A stretch of 64,000 bases of DNA from Rhizobium binae (GTDB lineage: Bacteria; Pseudomonadota; Alphaproteobacteria; Rhizobiales; Rhizobiaceae): the NCBI RefSeq assembly GCF_017357225.1, contig NZ_CP071607.1:186001-250000 (forward strand). Reading direction: 5' to 3'. Positions within the stretch are counted from its first letter, which is position 1, and every line of letters begins with the position of its first letter. The translations under genes were made by a program, and so were the position numbers. Below are positions 1-7,581 of the stretch, piece by piece. The notes beneath the pieces were generated by a model. That model ran no database searches and was not told where the DNA came from. It saw nothing but the letters and a program-made list of their open reading frames with translations.

Positions 1-226
1 CCTGATAACCGCTGAGATAAGGTGTCAGGAAGCGCGAGAAGGAGAATTCAGTCGACTGCAGCGCATGGCGCTCGCGCGTGAATATTCCACCCAGATTTGA
101 GAGCACGATGGGTGTGAATTCGACAGGCATCGAGGATTTCTCGATGATGCTCTGCACTAGGACGTGATAAGCAACAACTTCCTTGGAGTCGAATCCCACA
201 AAGATCCGGATGCTTGGTAGTTTCAT
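1..226 (-). CDS. Glycosyltransferase (GT8-like), N-terminal part only
   Basis: The minus strand reads from an ATG at 226 and stays open to the window edge, giving about 75 residues. The start MKLPSIRIFVGFDSKEVVAY resembles the N-terminus of small rhizobial glycosyltransferases that transfer sugars from nucleotide donors in surface polysaccharide synthesis. The early hydrophobic beta-strand (RIFVGFD) is typical of a Rossmann-like GT-A fold. The donor-binding DxD region would lie beyond the window. It lies 62 nt downstream of another minus-strand gene (289-1158), so the two may be co-transcribed. The family assignment is by resemblance only, because most of the protein is missing. Confidence 0.5.
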   Translation of the reverse strand, partial: MKLPSIRIFVGFDSKEVVAYHVLVQSIIEKSSMPVEFTPIVLSNLGGIFTRERHALQSTEFSFSRFLTPYLSGYQ

Positions 227-288
227 CTCGTATCCCGATTATTAAGTTGAAAATAGAGGCAGCGTTCTTTGTCCGCGGCTTGCGACAA

Positions 289-1158
289 TCATCCCTTCGA
301 CTTTTCGAGGAAGCGCTCTTTACGGGTTTTCGGCTTGAAGCGCCGGAAGAAGTTTTCAACGGCGCGAATGGATTTGGTGACCGACATCAGCCTGTCGATC
401 TGGCCGTTGGCATTGTGGAGCCGTTCGGACAAGACTTCGGCCGCCGTCATCGCGATCTCGATCGGCGGGACGTCAGGAAACCTTTTGGCCAGCGCCGAAT
501 AGGGGCTGGCATCGACGCCGCCCATCATCGAGATCGAGCCCATTCTGGCAAAAAGTCGCAGGAAGATCTGTTCGAACGTCCAATCGTGCACGTCGAAGAC
601 CTTCCACTTCTCGCTTCTCTTGGCCGAAAAGCCGGCAAGCAGGATCTTGCCCGGCAGCTTCAGATCGGCGAGCCAGAGCGCCATCGCAAAGCCGCTGGTG
701 GCGATCCTGCCCGTCGGGTAGAGATCGCCAAGCATTTGCGTCAAGTCGAGGTGGCGGGCCTTGGCGTCCTTGAAGCGGCTTTCCTCGCTGAAGTTTTCCT
801 CCGGGGAGACGCGAATATTGATCACACCCAGGAAGTCATCGCCGGCAAAGAAGCGCAGAACATCGCCCACCTCGCGCCGGTGGACGATATTGGCGCCCAT
901 CACGCCGCTGCGGGCAACCAGCACCGCATGGCCGGCGAAGGGCTCGTCGAGCACCTTGTAAACCTTGTTGAAGAAGACATAGAGCGCCGTCTCCGGCAAC
1001 TCGCTTCGCAGCCGCTCAAGATCGACCGCTTCGCTATTCGCCACAAGCACGATATGGGAATAGCGCGACAGCAGCGCCTTCCACGCTTCCGGTGCCAACA
1101 GATTCAATCCGCCATCTTCGGCGGCCGTAGTCCTGATATCGCTCGGAATTGATGCCAT
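289..1158 (-). CDS. Putative polysaccharide-related glycosyltransferase (GT29-like)
   Basis: This encodes a predicted 289-residue cytosolic protein. The first ATG of the open frame is at 1239, but the start MASIPSDIRTTAAED at 1158 is preferred because the upstream stretch is low-complexity Ala/Pro. Recognisable blocks are a Rossmann-like strand (SHIVLVANSEAVD, about residue 35), SGVMGANIVHRR in the first half and TSGFAMALWLADL near residue 160. These resemble bacterial proteins annotated as glycosyltransferase family 29 or capsule-related enzymes. The second half ends in a basic tail (RRFKPKTRKERFLEKSKG). It lies upstream of the partial glycosyltransferase on the same strand, which supports a surface-polysaccharide role. 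Substrate and reaction are unknown. Confidence 0.45.
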   Translation of the reverse strand: MASIPSDIRTTAAEDGGLNLLAPEAWKALLSRYSHIVLVANSEAVDLERLRSELPETALYVFFNKVYKVLDEPFAGHAVLVARSGVMGANIVHRREVGDVLRFFAGDDFLGVINIRVSPEENFSEESRFKDAKARHLDLTQMLGDLYPTGRIATSGFAMALWLADLKLPGKILLAGFSAKRSEKWKVFDVHDWTFEQIFLRLFARMGSISMMGGVDASPYSALAKRFPDVPPIEIAMTAAEVLSERLHNANGQIDRLMSVTKSIRAVENFFRRFKPKTRKERFLEKSKG

Positions 1159-1709
1159 CGGCTCACATGCTCTTTCCAAGGACGATGCGCCCGGGGCGGC
1201 GGCCGGAGCCTCGCATTGCGAACCGGGACGTCTGCACAAAGGCTATGTCGGTGTTCGACATGATCATCACGCCGTCCAGCCGCTCAAAGGTTTCGACCTC
1301 GACAAGCCAACAAGGCCTGTGGCCTTTTCTGAAAAGGTGAAGTCAACCGGCGGAACCACAGATTCGCGCCATCTGCAGCATAGATAAGCCGCATGTGAAC
1401 ATGGGTGCAGACTGTCACGGCCGTCATTCCCGCAAGCGCAAGCAACTACTACTGACCTGATTCCTATTTGATTTAAGAACACGCCACAATTGCAGTTTAC
1501 CAGACAAATAATCAGTCGGCCAAGCTAGTTTTTTCTCGAAGAAAGGCCGATGATGGCAGGAAAGTAAGGAAATTATGTATCGAGGTATTGTTGATCGCCC
1601 GCTATTCATCCTCTTCGTCATTTTCGATAGAATTCTGGCGACGCTGGAAGGCGGCGAGCTGCCGCCTGTTACGTCATCGCCAAATTACCTCGGGATCGTT
1701 GAGATCGAC
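1159..1709. other. Intergenic stretch, no supported gene
   Basis: About 550 bases lie between two minus-strand genes. A small hairpin (AAGGCC-TGT-GGCCTT) sits near 1313-1327. The segment 1440-1570 is more AT-rich than its surroundings. Short ORFs on both strands (for example the plus-strand ORF from 1575) run into the opposite strand of the next gene and have no recognisable similarity. No RNA gene was recognised. Confidence 0.5.
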
Positions 1710-2024
1710 TTAGTGGTTACTGTGGTGTTCGTGGCGCTTGCGCGTGGCGGCCGCCTTCTTGGCCGAAGCCGAGCGTTCCTCCTTCGAGCGTGCCGCGGAT
1801 GCAGCGCCGCCGGCCCGGCCGCCCTTCTTGGAGGATTCATGCGTATCCTTCTTGCCGCGGCCAGACCCTGATTTGTTGCCGCCGCCGCTCTCCTTGTTGA
1901 CCGTCGCCCAGGCACGCCGTTCGGCCTCCTTCTCGGAAACGCCGCGATCCTCGTAGCTTTCCTCGATGTGCTCGGCCTTGCGCTTCTGCTTGTCGGTATA
2001 GTCGGATTTGTCTCCTCGCGGCAT
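1710..2024 (-). CDS. KGG-repeat / plasmid-stabilization-like small stress protein
   Basis: This encodes a 104-residue, very hydrophilic and basic protein. The start MPRGDKSDYTDKQKRKAEHI is the hallmark of the rhizobial family often labelled plasmid stabilization protein, followed by a conserved central block (VSEKEAERRAWATVNKESGG). The C-terminal half is a Lys/Gly/Ser/Ala-rich low-complexity tail with SSKKGGRAGG, as in KGG-type general-stress proteins. The ATG at 2024 is chosen over the longer frame because the family starts there and an AGGAGG-like Shine-Dalgarno sequence precedes it. The biochemical function is not established for the family. The upstream motif at 2076-2100 suggests control by the general stress sigma factor. 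Confidence 0.75.
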   Translation of the reverse strand: MPRGDKSDYTDKQKRKAEHIEESYEDRGVSEKEAERRAWATVNKESGGGNKSGSGRGKKDTHESSKKGGRAGGAASAARSKEERSASAKKAAATRKRHEHHSNH

Positions 2025-2075
2025 CTTCGCCTCCTGTTGTTTGCAAAGGGATGCAATGCGTTTGCAGGAGAATCC

Positions 2076-2100
2076 AACCGGCGCGGAACGCAAAAGTTCC
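2076..2100 (-). promoter_or_regulatory. Candidate general-stress (RpoE2/EcfG) promoter
   Basis: On the minus strand GGAAC (2100-2096) is followed after 18 nt by TT (2077-2076), matching the GGAAC-N18/19-TT pattern described for rhizobial RpoE2. The KGG protein start is about 52 nt downstream. The -10 half reads CGGTT, as in the ku promoter in this window. Confidence 0.5.
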
Positions 2101-2248
2101 CTCGAAGGTCATTGCCCCGGATTTCGGATCAAAAGCCGGTTTTGTCAGATTTTCGAAGAGTAAGCCTGCATGAGCCTGGTATTGCAAGGAGCCGAGAACG
2201 CGGAAAAATACCTCGTCAAAGCGGATGGAAACGGCCTGATCGACGTGA

Positions 2249-2461
2249 ATGGAGGTATCACCGGTCACCTATACCGTGGGAACGGGCCATTCCTATGAAG
2301 CCGATATCCGGCTGATGGTGCCGCGCGACTGGCTGCTGCAGAGGGGTTTCAACCGTGACGCGGTGGTGGCCAGCCGGCGCGGCGCGCGCATTCCCGTTTA
2401 TCACGATGGTGCCAACCATCACGATGGTGCCAACCATCGTGGCGGCCGCTTGCAAGGGTAG
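2249..2461 (+). CDS. Small unrecognised ORF with an 18-bp tandem repeat
   Basis: A 70-residue open frame starts MEVSPVTYTVGTGHSYEADI and contains VPRDWLLQRGFNRDAVV, a composition that looks protein-like. Its end is built from two copies of an 18-bp repeat that encode YHDGANH and HDGANH. No family was recognised. A 43-residue frame beginning at 2170 ends just inside it, so the pair could be the remains of a longer frameshifted gene. A real short gene, a pseudogene and chance are all possible. Confidence 0.25.
   Translation: MEVSPVTYTVGTGHSYEADIRLMVPRDWLLQRGFNRDAVVASRRGARIPVYHDGANHHDGANHRGGRLQG
2400..2440. repeat. 18-bp direct tandem repeat, two copies
   Basis: The unit ATCACGATGGTGCCAACC occurs twice in tandem, followed by a partial third copy (ATC). 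The copies are identical, which implies recent duplication or slippage. Confidence 0.8.
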
Positions 2462-2540
2462 GGAAAGGGCGCTTTCGAAATATCATGAATCGCTGCGCGT
2501 TCAACCCTCTGCACGGACAATGCGAGTCATCTTCGAGCCG

Positions 2541-2720
2541 TTATTTTCGATATAATTTTTGCGACGCTGCGAGGGCGCGACCAATGTCGAAGGAAGGCGG
2601 TTGCGGCGACGCGCGGGGGTCGCGGAAAACCAGTCCGACGAGCCTGTCGACGACAAGGATCAATCCGAGGGCGAGACCGAGATAGAGCAGCGCGTCGACG
2701 AGCAGGAGCGACATCTCCAT
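2541..2720 (-). CDS. Small single-pass membrane protein, 59 aa, unknown
   Basis: The ORF starts at the ATG at 2720 (MEMSLLLVDALLYLGLAL) and ends with TAA at 2541. Residues 3-32 form one long hydrophobic segment with a central Asp-Arg (VVDRLVG). A short cytosol-like tail rich in Pro and Arg follows, ending ASQKLYRK. No family was recognised. It lies 3 nt downstream of a 24-residue ORF (2724-2798), and both sit behind a good general-stress promoter motif at 2823-2847, which makes a real gene more likely than chance. Its neighbours are also small stress-type genes. Confidence 0.45.
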   Translation of the reverse strand: MEMSLLLVDALLYLGLALGLILVVDRLVGLVFRDPRASPQPPSFDIGRALAASQKLYRK

Positions 2721-2723
2721 ATC

Positions 2724-2798
2724 TCACACGACCGCGGTAAAGGCGCAGCCGCCCGCGAAAAGGGCAAGGGAGAGAGCCTCGGTTAGGTTGTCGTTCAT
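2724..2798 (-). CDS. 24-residue hydrophobic peptide ORF, possible leader
   Basis: The peptide starts MNDNLTEALSLALFAGG and ends FTAVV. It starts at the ATG at 2798 and stops just before the 59-residue ORF. It is hydrophobic after the first eight residues. The start lies 25 nt downstream of the GGAAC-N16-TGTT motif, a distance similar to the other stress promoters here. It could be a translated leader, a tiny membrane peptide or an untranslated 5' leader. Confidence 0.35.
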   Translation of the reverse strand: MNDNLTEALSLALFAGGCAFTAVV

Positions 2799-2822
2799 GG
2801 CGTATTCCCCGGTTTCGCCATA

Positions 2823-2847
2823 AACAGCCTCGGTCTGGTCTTGTTCC
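2823..2847 (-). promoter_or_regulatory. Candidate general-stress (RpoE2/EcfG) promoter
   Basis: On the minus strand GGAAC (2847-2843), a 16-nt spacer and TGTT (2826-2823) fit the EcfG/RpoE2 consensus (GGAAC-N16-cGTT). The first ATG downstream is at 2798. Confidence 0.5.
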
Positions 2848-2991
2848 CGGCGATCGGGCGAGGGATCAACTTTTTTGGAAAGCCTCAAAGCTTGCAGCGT
2901 CATCCGGCCTCTGTTCGCCCCCGCGTGAAATAGCCCACCTCCGAACCTTCATAAAACACAACTAATTCAGGCATATGACAAAGAAAGGCCG

Positions 2992-3014
2992 AAGGGCGTC
3001 GCGACGACGCCCTT
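2992..3014 (-). terminator. Hairpin downstream of the DUF2934 gene
   Basis: A 9-bp perfect stem AAGGGCGTC / GACGCCCTT surrounds a 5-nt loop, about 30 nt past the stop at 3042. On the minus strand it is followed by CGGCCTTTCTTTG, a weak T-rich run, so it could act as a rho-independent terminator. Confidence 0.5.
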
Positions 3015-3041
3015 TGATTGAAGTGTTCGGTATGCCAGTGT

Positions 3042-3317
3042 TCACGACGCCGTCTTGCGGCTCGCACTCCGCTTGGGCGCTGGCGTGACGACGCCATTGG
3101 TCTTGGCGCCAGTTGTAGCACCCTTCGTGGCCGTTGCGGCGCGCTTGGCTTTGGGCCTGGTTTCCTTGCCGTTGGACACGGCAGCAGAACCTTCAAGCGC
3201 TTCGCGCTCGTGCCGTGCCTGTTCCCAGTGGATGGAATCTCGCCCTGTCGGATAACCCTCTTCTTCCCAGAGGGCATATGCACGTTTTTTGATCCACTCT
3301 TCCCGAGTTTCTGCCAT
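3042..3317 (-). CDS. DUF2934 domain protein
   Basis: This encodes a 91-residue protein. Residues 5-40 carry the DUF2934 pattern: REEWIKKRAYALWEEEGYPT followed by GRDSIHWEQA. The remainder is a Lys/Ala/Thr-rich tail (KAKRAATATKGATTG...APKRSASRK) resembling histone H1-like or DNA-binding tails. The DUF2934 domain has no established biochemical role but is common in rhizobia. The short acidic-aromatic helix region plus a strongly basic tail suggests nucleic-acid or ribosome association, which is inference only. A close match to a general-stress promoter lies 35 nt upstream. Confidence 0.8.
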   Translation of the reverse strand: MAETREEWIKKRAYALWEEEGYPTGRDSIHWEQARHEREALEGSAAVSNGKETRPKAKRAATATKGATTGAKTNGVVTPAPKRSASRKTAS

Positions 3318-3351
3318 CGCTGATCTCCAGTCACATGAATGCCGTCGTTCG

Positions 3352-3376
3352 AACGCGATACTGCTGGGATGGTTCC
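3352..3376 (-). promoter_or_regulatory. Candidate general-stress (RpoE2/EcfG) promoter
   Basis: On the minus strand GGAAC (3376-3372), a 16-nt spacer and CGTT (3355-3352) give an exact GGAAC-N16-CGTT. The DUF2934 gene starts at 3317, 35 nt beyond the motif. Confidence 0.6.
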
Positions 3377-3460
3377 AGAGGAGGGCCGCTGTTTCAAGCG
3401 AAATCGAGCCGCAACCCTAAATATTTCGCGTCGCAGCATATCAGGGTTGAGAATCATCCT

Positions 3461-4102
3461 TCATCGCAGCTGAAATGCCGCCGCCTTGTGCAGATCTGAC
3501 ACGAACTGACGGCGCTGCCGGTGCTGCTCGGCCTCGTCACGGATGCGCAGCAGGTAGGAAGGATGGATGGTGACCAGAACGGGCGGACGGTTCGTCGGCT
3601 GCAGGATATGGCCGCGTTCCGGCGTCAGTTTCACTTTCGGCCCGAGCAGCGCGTAGAGCGCCGTTGCGCCGAGCGCCACGACGAGTTTCGGCTGCAAGAG
3701 GTTGAGCTCCGCCCCGAGCCACCAGGCGCAACGCCGGATCTCGCCGGCATTCGGCTTTGCGTGCAGTCGCCGCTTGCCGCGCGGCGTGAACTTGAAGTGC
3801 TTGACGGCATTGGTGACATAGCAGCGCTGGCAGTCGAGACCGGCTTCTTCGAGACAATGATCGAGGAGATGGCCGGCGGGACCAACGAAAGGCCTGCCGG
3901 TGATATCTTCCCGGTCGCCCGGCTGCTCGCCGACAAGCGCGATCTCGGCCTTGTCGGGGCCTTCGCCGAAGACGAGCTGCGTGGCGTTTCTGTAGAGATC
4001 ACAGCGGGTGCAGCCTTCGGCATGACGCCGGAGTTCCGCAATGCTTTCGGCATCCGCGACGTCGAGGGTCAAAGCGGGACCGATGTTTGCGGCGATGTTC
4101 AT
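3461..4102 (-). CDS. udgX: UdgX-type uracil-DNA glycosylase (covalent uracil-DNA binding)
   Basis: This encodes a 213-residue protein of the uracil-DNA glycosylase superfamily. The motif GEQPGDREDITGRPFVGPAG (about residues 58-77) is the family 4/UdgX active-site region. KRRLH at 110-114 corresponds to the KRRIH loop that defines UdgX, in which the His forms a covalent bond with the deoxyribose after uracil excision. CTRC at 31-34 is the first Fe-S cysteine pair. HPSYLLR near the C-terminus is the second UDG motif. The ATG at 4102 is chosen over those at 4117 and 4204 because AGGA lies about 9 nt upstream. The loop carries Leu where the described motif has Ile, but the reactive His is kept. 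A stress-type promoter lies upstream. Confidence 0.85.
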   Translation of the reverse strand: MNIAANIGPALTLDVADAESIAELRRHAEGCTRCDLYRNATQLVFGEGPDKAEIALVGEQPGDREDITGRPFVGPAGHLLDHCLEEAGLDCQRCYVTNAVKHFKFTPRGKRRLHAKPNAGEIRRCAWWLGAELNLLQPKLVVALGATALYALLGPKVKLTPERGHILQPTNRPPVLVTIHPSYLLRIRDEAEQHRQRRQFVSDLHKAAAFQLR

Positions 4103-4129
4103 GATCGTGATCCTCATCTCTTCGGGATC

Positions 4130-4154
4130 AATCGCTCTCCACCGGGATTGTTCC
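4130..4154 (-). promoter_or_regulatory. Candidate general-stress promoter for udgX
   Basis: On the minus strand GGAAC (4154-4150) is followed after 18 nt by TT (4131-4130). The chosen udgX start is 28 nt further on. The -10 half is CGATTG rather than CGTT, so this is one of the weaker of the six matches. Confidence 0.35.
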
Positions 4155-4250
4155 CCGGTCGATCCGGCGAGGCTGACGGATTGCGGCGAAAAAATTCCCG
4201 TCATGGGAGAGCAATTGAACGCGGCCGTTTCGCGGCTATATTGGCGGGCG

Positions 4251-5714
4251 ATGTTCTATCTCCTATCGACCTACTGGCCGCATATCCTCTTTGTCGTTTC
4301 GATCGCCATGGGAGCCGCGGCGGCGATCCATGCCGCCATGACCAAGGAGGAAGTACGCGCCGCGATCGGCTGGGTCGGCGTCATCATCCTGTCTCCGATC
4401 GTCGGCGCGCTGCTCTATGCGATTGCCGGCATCAACCGCATCCGCCGCAAATCGCTGAGCATTCGCCGCGACGCCCTGCTGCTTGCGCCCGGCATCGACG
4501 AGCTGGAGAGGTTCGACGCCGAGGCCGAGACCGTCATCAGCCAGTTCGGCCGCCGCTTCGCGGCGCTGCAGACGCTCGGCGACCGGGTCACCCGCAACCC
4601 GCTGACCTCGGGCAATGCGATCGACATGCTGGAGACCGGTGACGAGGCCTATGCGGCGATGAGATCCGCCATCGACGAGGCGAGCCGCAGCATCCTGCTC
4701 GAAACCTATATTTTCGACCGCGACGCCATCGGTCTTCGCATCGCCGATGCGCTGATTGCGGCGGTCAAGCGCGGCGTGGCGGTGCGGGTGCTGATCGATG
4801 CCGTCGGCGCGCGTTATTCGGTGCCGAGCATTCTCGGCTATCTCAAGGAGGGTGGCGTCACCGTCGCCGTCTTCAACGGCAACGTCATCATCGGTCTGCG
4901 GCTGCCCTATGCCAATCTGCGCACCCACCGCAAGATCCTGATCGTCGACGGCCGCATTGCCCTGACCGGCGGGATGAATATCAGGGCGGGCTTCAGCGAG
5001 CAGGAGACGGGCGAGAGCTTCGCGCACGATACGCATTTCAGCGTCACCGGCCCTGTCGTCGCCGACCTCTTCGACCTTGCCGCCGAAGACTGGCGCTTCA
5101 CCACCGCAGAGCTGTTGAACGGCGAAGCCTGGCGCATCGAACCGCCGCAGCGCAACCCCGGCGATCCCATCCTGATGCGCGTCGTCGCTTCCGGGCCGGA
5201 TCGAAGCGTTGAAACCAACCACAAGATGCTGATGGGCGCCTTTTCCGTCGCGCGCCAATCAATCCGCATCATGTCGCCCTATTTCCTGCCGGACCGCGAA
5301 CTGATCAGCGCCCTGGTGACGGCGGCGCGCCGCGGCGTCGAAGTCGATATCATCGTGCCTGACGTCAACAATCTCATGCTGGTCGACCGGGCGATGACGG
5401 CGCAATTCGATCAGATCCTCAAGAACTATTGCCGCATCTGGCGCTCGACCGGCAGCTTCAGCCACTCGAAGCTGCTGACGATCGACGGGACCTGGTCCTA
5501 TGTCGGTTCTTCCAATCTCGATCCACGCTCGCTCAGGCTGAATTTCGAGGTTGATCTCGAAGTGCTGAACGAGGGCTTTGCCGCCGAGATCGACGAGCAT
5601 ATCGACGAAACCCTGAAATCGGCGACGCTGGTGACGCTGGAGGGCTTGCGCGCGCGGCCCTTTCCGGTGCGGCTGCTCGAGAAGGTGCTGTGGTTGGGAT
5701 CGCCCTATCTTTGA
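4251..5714 (+). CDS. cls: Cardiolipin synthase (phospholipase D family)
   Basis: This encodes a 487-residue membrane enzyme that condenses two phosphatidylglycerols into cardiolipin. The N-terminus has two transmembrane segments (about residues 5-25 and 38-58; WPHILFVVSIAMGAAAA and IGWVGVIILSPIVGALLYAI). Two HxKxxxxD phospholipase D motifs follow: THRKILIVDGRIALTGG (about residue 225) and FSHSKLLTIDGTWSYVGSSN (about residue 400). The length matches the usual bacterial Cls of about 480 residues. The ATG at 4251 is used; an in-frame ATG at 4203 would add 16 residues. It overlaps the possible 5' end of the next gene's long frame. The pairing with an EEP-family gene recalls enterobacterial clsB-ybhP. 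Confidence 0.88.
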   Translation: MFYLLSTYWPHILFVVSIAMGAAAAIHAAMTKEEVRAAIGWVGVIILSPIVGALLYAIAGINRIRRKSLSIRRDALLLAPGIDELERFDAEAETVISQFGRRFAALQTLGDRVTRNPLTSGNAIDMLETGDEAYAAMRSAIDEASRSILLETYIFDRDAIGLRIADALIAAVKRGVAVRVLIDAVGARYSVPSILGYLKEGGVTVAVFNGNVIIGLRLPYANLRTHRKILIVDGRIALTGGMNIRAGFSEQETGESFAHDTHFSVTGPVVADLFDLAAEDWRFTTAELLNGEAWRIEPPQRNPGDPILMRVVASGPDRSVETNHKMLMGAFSVARQSIRIMSPYFLPDRELISALVTAARRGVEVDIIVPDVNNLMLVDRAMTAQFDQILKNYCRIWRSTGSFSHSKLLTIDGTWSYVGSSNLDPRSLRLNFEVDLEVLNEGFAAEIDEHIDETLKSATLVTLEGLRARPFPVRLLEKVLWLGSPYL

Positions 5715-5809
5715 GCGATTTTTTATCGTCGGACATGGCAAGTTCGGCTTGCCCGCCTATACTGCCGGGTGAAGCCCTTTGTGATCAACCGAATAAGTGC
5801 GCTGTTGCG

Positions 5810-6625
5810 ATGCACGCCAGAAAAGACAGCCTTCCCGCCAGCATTCTCGCCTCGATCAGGAGCCGGAAGAAGCGGCTCGACGCGGCCCATATGGAGGCAA
5901 GGCCGCGCAGCGCCGGAACGCTGATTGCCTCCTACAATGTGCACAAATGCGTCGGCACCGACCGCCGCTTCGACCCAGAGCGCACCAGCCGGGTGATCCA
6001 TGAAATCGGCGCCGACGTGATCGCGCTGCAGGAGGCCGATACGCGCTTCGGCGAGCGCACCGGCATTCTCGACCTCGGCCGACTGGAGCGCGAGACGGGC
6101 CTGATCCCGGTGCCGGTCGCCGGCATGGCCAAGGCGCATGGCTGGCACGGCAATGTCGTGCTGTTCAAGAAGGGGCTGGTGCATGACGTGCATCAGATCA
6201 AGCTGCCGGGGCTGGAGCCGCGCGGCGCCCTCGTCGCCGAGATCGAGATCGAAGAGGGCGGCGTGCTGCGCATCATCGCCGCGCATTTCGGCCTGTTGCG
6301 CCACAACAGAGCCCAGCAGGCCCGCACTTTGGTGGAACTGATAAGGGACCGGCGCGAGATGCCGACCATCCTGCTTGGCGACCTCAATGAGTGGCGCCTC
6401 GGCGACCGCTCCTCGCTGACCACGTTCCAGTCCGCCTTCGGAGAGTTGCCGCCCGCCGTCCCGAGCTTCCCCGCCGGCCTGCCGCTTCTGGCGCTCGACC
6501 GCATCATCGCCAACCGCAAGGGGATCATCACCGAAGTGGAAGCGCATGACACACCGCTGGCGCGCATTGCCTCGGACCATCTGCCGATCAAGGCGCTGGT
6601 CGACCTGAAACCGGCAGCCGCGTAG
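5810..6625 (+). CDS. Endonuclease/exonuclease/phosphatase (EEP) family protein
   Basis: This encodes a 271-residue EEP-fold metal-dependent hydrolase. Motifs appear in order: IASYNVHKC (N in the first motif), IALQEADTR (catalytic Glu), HGWHGNVVLF, RIIAAHFGLLRHNRAQQA, ILLGDLNEW (Asp/Asn pair) and the terminal SDHLPIKA (Asp-His). All key residues are present, so it should be active. The target could be a phosphoester of a lipid or of DNA. It directly follows cardiolipin synthase, like ybhP next to clsB in enterobacteria, so a membrane-lipid role is plausible. The start is uncertain; ATGs at 5690 and 5735 would extend it. Confidence 0.8.
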   Translation: MHARKDSLPASILASIRSRKKRLDAAHMEARPRSAGTLIASYNVHKCVGTDRRFDPERTSRVIHEIGADVIALQEADTRFGERTGILDLGRLERETGLIPVPVAGMAKAHGWHGNVVLFKKGLVHDVHQIKLPGLEPRGALVAEIEIEEGGVLRIIAAHFGLLRHNRAQQARTLVELIRDRREMPTILLGDLNEWRLGDRSSLTTFQSAFGELPPAVPSFPAGLPLLALDRIIANRKGIITEVEAHDTPLARIASDHLPIKALVDLKPAAA

Positions 6626-6799
6626 AAACCTGCGCACCTGTGGTCTCTGACCGGCAAGATCGGATGAATTCCGCGTCTTGCGTGCGATCGACATTTCGCG
6701 ACATCCAATCGGTATGCAACTGCTGTCCGCGCCCTGGGATGGGGCGCAGAAGCTCTTGATCAATGGAAGCATTTATTCGCGCGACTGAAACGGCATCGC

Positions 6800-7375
6800 T
6801 CATTTCGAGCGAAACAAACCCGTGAGATCGCGAAGCCGCTGAACCCACAACCGCGGGTCGGTCACTTCAGGCGAGGACCTCGCGACCAGCCGGTCAAGAC
6901 GCGGCACGAGAAATGCGGCCCAGTCGTCGAGATCGTTCTTGCCGAAGTAAGGCAACCAAACGTCGGACGGACCGTCCCATTGTCGGGGATTTGCCTTCGC
7001 CAGATCGCCGAGTTTTACAAGGACAGTTCCGCCATTGTCTCCGACAACTTCGATCTCCGGATCGGGATCGGGCCTCGGCAGGCGAGCGATGATGCGCTCT
7101 TCCAAAGCCTTGCCAACGGTTCGATCGGCCTCGCTCAGGCGACGCAATATGCGTGTGTCACCGGCGGAGCCGGAACCTTCGGTCATGTTGAGCGTGAATT
7201 TGCCGCCGATCACGCCATTCGAATATCGGGATACCTGTAACCAGAAGACCCGCCCACCTCGGACAAAGCTGCATTTGCCGGCCGCTTGCGATTCCCAGCC
7301 AAGCTCCTGAAATCGCGAAGCCAGCAGCGACCGCATGTGCCGATGAAAGTCCTTGCTTTTCACGTAGTCGCGCAT
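6800..7375 (-). CDS. Hypothetical protein, DUF4304-like
   Basis: This encodes a 191-residue soluble protein. Its N-terminal half (DFHRHMRSLLASRFQELGW ... FVRGGRVFWLQVSRYSNG ... GGKFTLNMT) has the pattern of DUF4304-type proteins: an amphipathic helix, then strands with a conserved FxR...W..Q. The C-terminal half contains WLPYFGKNDLDDWAAFLVP. No catalytic motif is visible and there is no signal peptide. It is isolated, convergent with the EEP gene and divergent from the gntR operon. Function is unknown. Solitary proteins of this kind are sometimes immunity-like, but nothing here proves that. Confidence 0.6.
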   Translation of the reverse strand: MRDYVKSKDFHRHMRSLLASRFQELGWESQAAGKCSFVRGGRVFWLQVSRYSNGVIGGKFTLNMTEGSGSAGDTRILRRLSEADRTVGKALEERIIARLPRPDPDPEIEVVGDNGGTVLVKLGDLAKANPRQWDGPSDVWLPYFGKNDLDDWAAFLVPRLDRLVARSSPEVTDPRLWVQRLRDLTGLFRSK

Positions 7376-7532
7376 GCTTCCGAGCCTATGCTTTGGCTAC
7401 AACCTTTCGGAGCATGTCACGGCCTGATCGAAGGCACAATGCCTGACCTTGGGAAGAACCGCCTTGTGGGCGATTCGCATTCGTAATCGCAAACAGTCCT
7501 TGACGCCTCCCGATCTTTGAGAAATGCTAAGA

Positions 7533-7566
7533 TGTCAGACCAATTTCGGGTCCTGACTGCCTGACA
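7533..7566 (+). promoter_or_regulatory. Imperfect palindrome upstream of gntR, candidate operator
   Basis: TGTCAGACC and GGTCCTGAC face each other across a short AT-rich centre, and a further CTGACA follows, ending about 16 nt before the GntR start. FadR-type regulators bind TGGTnnnACCA-like or GT-rich palindromes, so this is a plausible autoregulatory site. Confidence 0.4.
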
Positions 7567-7581
7567 AGAAAATGGGGAACC

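Noticed and set aside
1575..1871. 98-aa plus-strand ORF with a hydrophobic start
   Set aside because: About half of it is antisense to the KGG protein gene, and the second half reads as Arg/Ala-rich shadow. There is no similarity to a known family.
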